Positions 1 to 64,000 of a stretch of 64,000 nucleotides of DNA are shown in pieces (the first letter of the stretch is position 1; every line of letters begins with the position of its first letter). The stretch spans positions 124,001 to 188,000 of the forward strand of contig BAAHQB010000091.1 in the NCBI GenBank assembly GCA_054601695.1. Direction: 5' to 3'. A program made the translations under genes and the position numbers. The notes under the pieces were generated by a model that made no database searches, had not been told where the DNA came from, and saw only the letters and a program-made list of their open reading frames with translations. This stretch comes from Amorphochlora amoebiformis. Taxonomy: Eukaryota; Cercozoa; Chlorarachniophyceae.

Positions 1-26
1 TTAAATCTGACAGCTATCTCCCTCAC

Positions 27-77
27 CTGAGCCTCGGCCTTGGCATGCTGCCGTCGGATCTCCTCGATGTCATCCAT
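27..77 (-). CDS. First coding exon of a divergent unknown gene
   Basis: On the minus strand an ATG at 77 opens 17 codons (MDDIEEIRRQHAKAEAQ) that end at a good donor (CAG|GTGAGG) at 26. The peptide is charged and helical, like the start of a coiled-coil protein; there is a weak likeness to the N-terminus of PDCD5-type proteins, which I do not trust. The rest of the gene lies off the left edge. It would share the 110-bp gap at 78-187 as a divergent promoter with the family X polymerase gene. Confidence 0.4.
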
Positions 78-187
78 CTCCAAGACTCATATGTTCAGAA
101 TTCTTCGGCTCTGTCAATGACAGTGTGTCACTCTAATGACATCGTGACTCAGCGTTGTGTCACAACTTAGAGCCGAGAAAAGGCGCA

Positions 188-19730
<19,543 letters not shown>

Positions 19731-20609
19731 TGCCCAAGCTAGTTCAGTTGTAGCATTAGTTGTCACTGTCACCGTCACTGTATACGTAGGTTTAATGTGA
19801 GTTGACCCATCGAGTTTTTTATTTTAACGATCCAAATGTGAGTTGCTGAATTGTATTCTCATGTGGGTGAAAACTATTTAATTTCCGCGAGAAGCTCAAC
19901 AAACAGTTTATACTGAATACATCACATACGCTCGCCCTGTACGGGTAGAAATTTACAAGACTTACTATCGCTAGCATGAGTCCATGATCGATAATACGTA
20001 CGAACTTCATGCAGTACGTATATATACTTTAATACACACATGGTGCGTACGGGATGGTCCGAGTTCCAGCTATGTAATAATCAGTATTACGTAACCGCTA
20101 TGATACGTATTGGTATGTTTAACATTATTAGGATTCATGCGTATCAGTATATACACACGAGAACGTACGTACGTATACATGTATTCAATTTGCCGCGATA
20201 CGTACGTATCCCGTTATTGGTTTAATAATACATATGCTTACGTGGCATGTATGTAGCTGCGATACGTACGTATCACGTTATTAGTTTAATAATGCGTATG
20301 TTTACGTGGCATGTGTCTGGTGTATACGTGCATGCGTACGTATAGTTGTATTTTTGTAAATGTTAATGAATAACTATGTAATATTCTAGATGTAATATTC
20401 CAGATACAGATTTAGTTACTACTTATGTAAGTATGTTAAATATCATGATCAGTGTACGTTCTTGCACATGAAATGGTAAGACGATTTAAGTACGAACATA
20501 CGCAATGTGGGCACAGCACACTTTGTGTACGACATGTGCGCATTCAGTTACTCAATTGTTAATACTCGCAACTTGATTCTGCATTAAACGACAATCGGAG
20601 TTGGCATTT
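19731..20609. other. Convergent intergenic region rich in TACGTA/CGTACG palindromes
   Basis: This roughly 880-bp gap between the polymerase stop (19730) and the FAN1 stop (20610) has no long TA tract and no reading frame I believe. It must hold both 3' ends; I see no clear AATAAA. From 19990 to 20345 it carries about ten palindromic TACGTA or CGTACG motifs, and 20195-20258 is repeated at 20259-20322 with a few changes (64-bp period, about 85-90 percent alike by eye). Confidence 0.6.
20195..20322. repeat. Tandem duplication of a 64-bp TACGTACG-containing unit
   Basis: Two copies start GCGATACGTACGTATC at 20195 and 20259. Both continue through CGTTATT(G/A)GTTTAATAAT and (T/C)TTACGTGGCATGT. It sits in the convergent intergenic gap. 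Confidence 0.8.
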
Positions 20610-55339
<34,730 letters not shown>

Positions 55340-56138
55340 ACGTTGATGTTACATATATCTAGTATATAATTATATATATACGTATATGTGTGTATATAGA
55401 TGATATATATATATATATATATCTAGATATAGAGACAATAACAAATCTGTATATATATGTATATATATGATATTTCTGTCATTTTAGCAATTGACTAGAT
55501 CTAGTAGATTATCTTGATCATCATGATGATGCCGTTGAATAATCTTGAAGATCCCGGTTTCTAGGGTTTCCTTCCTCCCTTATCAACTTGTCCTTCAGGT
55601 TATTTTTTTGGTACCTTATCCACGAGATTCAGTATGCCGCTGTATGCGTGTAAATCCACAATCATTTTACCAATCTTGAGTGTTCAAAAACCACTTAAAA
55701 CACTTGAAAACCACTCTATTCAAACGCTAGAATCACATGTATCACTGATGATATCCCAATCATCACAAAAATTTACACGCATATCATGCTCAGTCATGAT
55801 ATTTGTCAATTGTGAACATTCCAAAAAAATATAGGATATAATTATATAATCATGATACACATTATTAAGTATTCTTAAGATTACTACAAGTAACTCAACT
55901 CATAGTAGGGCGGCCTAGGGCCTATGATCTACGAATCTAGATGATCTTGAAGATTAATCCTCTGGTAAGTTTTGACTAGTGTAATCTTTTGTGTATACTA
56001 GTTAATATATAATTAGTCATTAGTACTCGATATATATCACTACTTATAGACTCATTAGTCTAAGTTACTAAAAGCAACGTTACCAGCTGTTACCAACCGG
56101 AGCTCAGCTAGTACGTACTGAGTCATGATTTACTATTA
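55340..56138. other. Convergent intergenic gap
   Basis: Between the eIF2B alpha stop and the small minus-strand gene I see two short TA tracts (55370-55480), several CTAG and GATC-rich direct repeats, and no believable exon on either strand. Confidence 0.5.
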
Positions 56139-56896
56139 CTAATACTGCCTCAGAGTCATCACGACCTAAAAGAGAATACAGTTGAACGGTCTGTATTTAG
56201 ATTCTTAATTTGACGACAAAGTTTAAACATGAATTAGCAGCCTTATCGACGCACTAGATGACTTACTAACAATTTCGCTGTACAATTGAAGGAACTGTAC
56301 AATTGTTAATCCGATTGATAAGCCTTCCATCGAAGCCTGCACTAGCATGGGCCAGAGGATGTAGAAGCTGATTGCGAACGGATTTTTTTTAACTTCCCCA
56401 ACAGTTTGCAGAGTAAAATTTCTTTGGGACTGAAGACGGGTTGCGAAAGACTTGACATGGGATCCCATGGGAACGATTTGACGTGGAATCACATGCAAAC
56501 GACGTGACCTGACGTATCCCACGAAGGTCAATCGGTCGTTTGCATCTCCGGGTCCAATCTTCGACAGACAGATGTTTTGGGGATCCAAGAGCTATGCGTA
56601 CCCTCCAATATGTTTAACAGGTCGTCGAAGCAGTCATTGGAGAAATCGTCCATCGCTTCTGCAAGCTTTTTTTGGCGTTTCCGCTGTACCTTCAGATCTG
56701 ACAATTCGGGGATCCCCCAAATAATCTTCCTCTTCGTCCTCCTGGTACTCCTGGTCCTCTCTCCCTTTTGTTCTGTAGCCCGACGCTTCGCCTTTGAGTC
56801 CTTACTATCGAAGTATTGTAGTCCTGGCATGAAGGAGCTTGGGTTATGTGAGGCAGGGGCTGCGTGTTTTTTTGTCATAGCAAATATGGCGTCCAT
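56139..56896 (-). CDS. Small basic protein of unknown function, 4 exons
   Basis: The ATG at 56896 opens 98 codons starting MDAIFAMTKKHAAPASHNPS, with a Lys/Arg-rich middle (KRRATEQKGERTRSTRRTKR) and a helical end (DDFSNDCFDDLLNILEG). Donor GTACGC at 56601 leads in phase to 56301-56336 (FDGRLINRINN), an 11-nt micro-exon 56267-56277 (KLL) with a GTAAGT donor, and 56139-56165 (VVMTLRQY, TAG). That gives about 124 residues. Without splicing the first frame runs to 56528 (122 aa). It is probably nuclear, judged only from the basic stretch. It is convergent with eIF2B alpha. Confidence 0.6.
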
Positions 56897-57188
56897 GGAC
56901 GCGCCGGGCGGGATTAAATTTGGGTAAAATCATTTCTGTCGCCACCAGAAAATAGTTCGGCCAAACGCATGCGTATCGACAATAGAGGTTCTAGCAGAAG
57001 AAAATACAATTTTATCTTAATAAATTTTCGCTGGCTAACGTCAAAAAATTGTCAACCAGAAGTTTCTGCTGTCGGCGACGCGCCGAACCTGACGGCCGAC
57101 GTGCAGAAATTCTTGCGATTTCTTCGGCTGTCGCTTTGCGTCGACGCTAGACAAATGTGATATACTGTGATGTTCTGCAACGTCACGC

Positions 57189-57771
57189 TAAGGATGGCCC
57201 CGAAGAGGTGCGTCCCCCATTGTGTTCTTTGGATATCAATCAATGTCACTCACATACAAACGAATTGTGGAAGGGGAGTATGAATCGGAATGTTACGCGG
57301 AAAGGTGTTTTTCCAATATACATGTTGACCCCAGGAAGCGGATCTCGGAAACCTGTGGAGGGCCACTGCCGCGGAAGTATTCCAAACTTCGTGATGGTAT
57401 TCCTTTTTCCGTCTCAATGGGGATACAAAAGGGGGAGAGAGGGGTGTGGAGGGATTGTGACCATTATTGATGTCTGAGGGAGCGAAAATCTGCCTTCTCG
57501 TAAAGTTAGTGATTTCCTTTCTTTGACATTGATTGTTTTCTTGTTCTGTTGAGATGCTCTTTCGATCTTTTTTTTGTGTTGAGATGTTTGATTTCTTTGT
57601 TTTTTGGAAAATATTGATAGCGTTTTCAGCAGTGTGTGCAGTATCTTCTGTCCTGCTAAAAACCGGTGGTGTTAACATAATTATAGTTAGTTTCCTAATT
57701 TGTAATACACACCCACACACACACACACATATATATATATATGATATACACGTATATATATATAGATACAT
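57189..57771. CDS. Coding-like patch, strand unresolved
   Basis: On the plus strand an ATG at 57243 opens a single frame [20 protein letters not shown] ending at 57470 (75 aa). On the minus strand the same DNA is open from 57771 to 57250, with an acceptor-like AG at 57699 and an ATG at 57681 ([20 protein letters not shown]). Only one can be right, and neither resembles a family I know. The first 70 bp (TGATGTTCTGCAACG) look like a leader. Confidence 0.3.
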
Positions 57772-57776
57772 ATATG

Positions 57777-57819
<43 letters not shown>

Positions 57820-57883
57820 CATGTGTGTACAACATGCATACCTGGCTTTCATACGTGGAATAAATACACACATATGTACGCAA

Positions 57884-57919
<36 letters not shown>

Positions 57920-57939
57920 ACTTTTTAATTTATTTATAT

Positions 57940-57980
<41 letters not shown>

Positions 57981-58069
57981 AAAAGTGTAAATATATATAT
58001 AATATAATGTATATCCACATATTTATACACATACACAAACACACACACACATATATATATATATATATT

Positions 58070-58164
<95 letters not shown>

Positions 58165-58205
58165 TATATATATTATACATACATACATCCATCCATACAT
58201 ACATA

Positions 58206-58236
<31 letters not shown>

Positions 58237-58317
58237 GTATATATAGATATATACATAATATATATACGTAATATAATATACATACATATACAATATGTAT
58301 ACATACATACATACATG

Positions 58318-58408
<91 letters not shown>

Positions 58409-58411
58409 TAT
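57700..58411. repeat. (TA)n tract, non-coding
   Basis: TA dinucleotides with (CA)n pieces. The stretch 57826-57870 is the only non-repeat piece and shows no exon. Confidence 0.9.
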
Positions 58412-62053
<3,642 letters not shown>

Positions 62054-62084
62054 ACACATTCATGTATATAATATGCATACATAA

Positions 62085-62128
<44 letters not shown>

Positions 62129-62271
62129 TGTATAAATATGTATACATATATATATATATTTTACATATATATATATATATATATGTACGTACTTATATAA
62201 ATATGTATATATGTGTGTATATATATGTATATATATATATTATATATAATATATTATACATATATGTATAT

Positions 62272-62383
<112 letters not shown>

Positions 62384-62384
62384 T

Positions 62385-62542
62385 TGTCACCTAAGTGTTC
62401 GAAATCTCGTTACTACCGCGTAGTACAGGGTAGTACCGGGTCTTCAGACGGTATCCAGCAATCTCCATGATCTCCAACGATCTCTAGCGTATCTACGACT
62501 GTGAAATTTCTGTTTTTTATCGATCTCTACTCATCGACCGTC
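62385..62542 (+). mobile_element. Short repeat element, truncated copy C
   Basis: It starts TGTCACCTAAGTGTTCG after a TA tract and shares GTAGTACCGGG, the GATCTCC repeats and TCTACTCATCGA with copies A and B. It lacks the CACGTG-rich middle. Confidence 0.6.
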
Positions 62543-62595
62543 ATATATATATTGTGTTATATGCATGTTATATATGTATATATTAAATATGTATT

Positions 62596-62646
<51 letters not shown>

Positions 62647-62650
62647 CTAG

Positions 62651-62737
62651 AACTGGAGAAGGAGATGAGAAAGATTGTCTTGGTGCAACACGAGCATTTT
62701 CTCAAAACAAAGTTGACAAACACACACATACATACAT

Positions 62738-62822
<85 letters not shown>

Positions 62823-62871
62823 TATATAGTGTATGGGTGTGAAAACTTACTGTAATATGTACAAATATATC

Positions 62872-62920
<49 letters not shown>

Positions 62921-62932
62921 GTTACATATATA

Positions 62933-62983
<51 letters not shown>

Positions 62984-63092
62984 TATATATATATATATAT
63001 ATATGTAAAATCATAGATACGTTAATTTATAAATATTTTGTTACATATATGTTTTGCTGTTATGTGTATTATATTATATAATATTGCCACAA

Positions 63093-63128
<36 letters not shown>

Positions 63129-63332
63129 GTATAACTATATATATCTCTGTATATACCCACTCACAAACACACATTAAGGTATATATTTGTATGTATAAAT
63201 ATATGTATGTAAGTATATTTATATATGTATGTATATGTATGTATATGTGTATGTATATACATGCATAAATATGTGTCAACATATGTACACATAATTTATA
63301 TACACACCCATATATGTATATATATATATTAT

Positions 63333-63372
<40 letters not shown>

Positions 63373-63387
63373 GTATAATAAATATAC

Positions 63388-63434
<47 letters not shown>

Positions 63435-63598
63435 ATGTATATGTACATATACACACACATGTACATATACATATATATTATATATATATATGTATATATA
63501 TATATATTATATATTATATACATATATTGATTAAATATAGATGTAAGACCAGCTGGCCTTCAGGCGGAAGCCTGCATCCCGATTTTAACATCGAAACT
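62651..63598 (+). CDS. Candidate exons of another plus-strand gene
   Basis: Exon 62651-62711 after ATTATCTAG reads [19 protein letters not shown] (or [20 protein letters not shown] in another frame). Exon 63564-63598 after GGCCTTCAG reads [11 protein letters not shown] before GTACTC. I cannot join them or name the product. The gene runs off the right edge. Confidence 0.35.
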
Positions 63599-63645
63599 GT
63601 ACTCCATAAATATGTATATACATGTCTACATATGTAGATGCACGT

Positions 63646-63681
<36 letters not shown>

Positions 63682-63720
63682 GTATGCATTTAAATTTGTG
63701 TACCTAAATATATTTTTACG

Positions 63721-63772
<52 letters not shown>

Positions 63773-63788
63773 TTGATGTACAAGAAGC

Positions 63789-63839
<51 letters not shown>

Positions 63840-64000
63840 TGTATATATATATATATCCATATATATGCATATATATATATATATATATATAATTATGATA
63901 TATATATATATATAACTATATATACATATGTGTATATATATATATATGTATGTATATATATATATATATATATATATCCATGTGTATGTGTTTGAATTTG

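Overview
This is a nuclear window from an intron-rich eukaryote, probably unicellular. Coding sequence sits in very small exons (11 to about 440 nt) with GT-AG borders. The introns are filled with (TA)n microsatellite, CT-rich tracts and degenerate CCCTAA/TTAGGG arrays. TAA, TGA and TAG all end recognisable proteins, so the genetic code looks standard. The TTAGGG-type interstitial repeats suggest a TTAGGG telomere; I cannot name the lineage.

I read the genes by chaining exons whose splice phases agree and whose peptides line up with known families. Four units are well supported. (1) A family X DNA polymerase with an N-terminal BRCT domain (+, about 188-19730, about 32 exons). (2) FAN1, the interstrand-crosslink repair nuclease, with a UBZ finger and a complete VRR-NUC core (-, 40960-20610), convergent with the polymerase. 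(3) eIF2B alpha (+, 40959-55339), head-to-head with FAN1: the two start codons overlap in one CCATGG. (4) An intact Ty1/copia retrotransposon (46995-51657) with two 239-bp LTRs that read identical and one 1403-codon gag-pol frame, in sense orientation inside an eIF2B alpha intron.

Downstream are a small minus-strand gene of unknown function (56896-56139), an ambiguous coding patch (57189-57771), the last exons of an unknown plus-strand gene (60206-62053) and the first exons of another (62651 onward). The first exon of a divergent minus-strand gene lies at the left edge (77-27).

The repeat landscape is part of the story. A family of about 390-bp elements with tRNA-like heads and TG...CA ends is inserted in TA tracts; one copy holds a 190-bp unit repeated three times. 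A palindromic minisatellite, telomere-like arrays that abut 3' splice sites, and a duplicated micro-exon cassette lie in FAN1 and eIF2B alpha introns.

Two neighbouring convergent genes both serve DNA repair (gap filling/end joining and crosslink unhooking). I see no sign of an operon-like system; the pairing may be chance.
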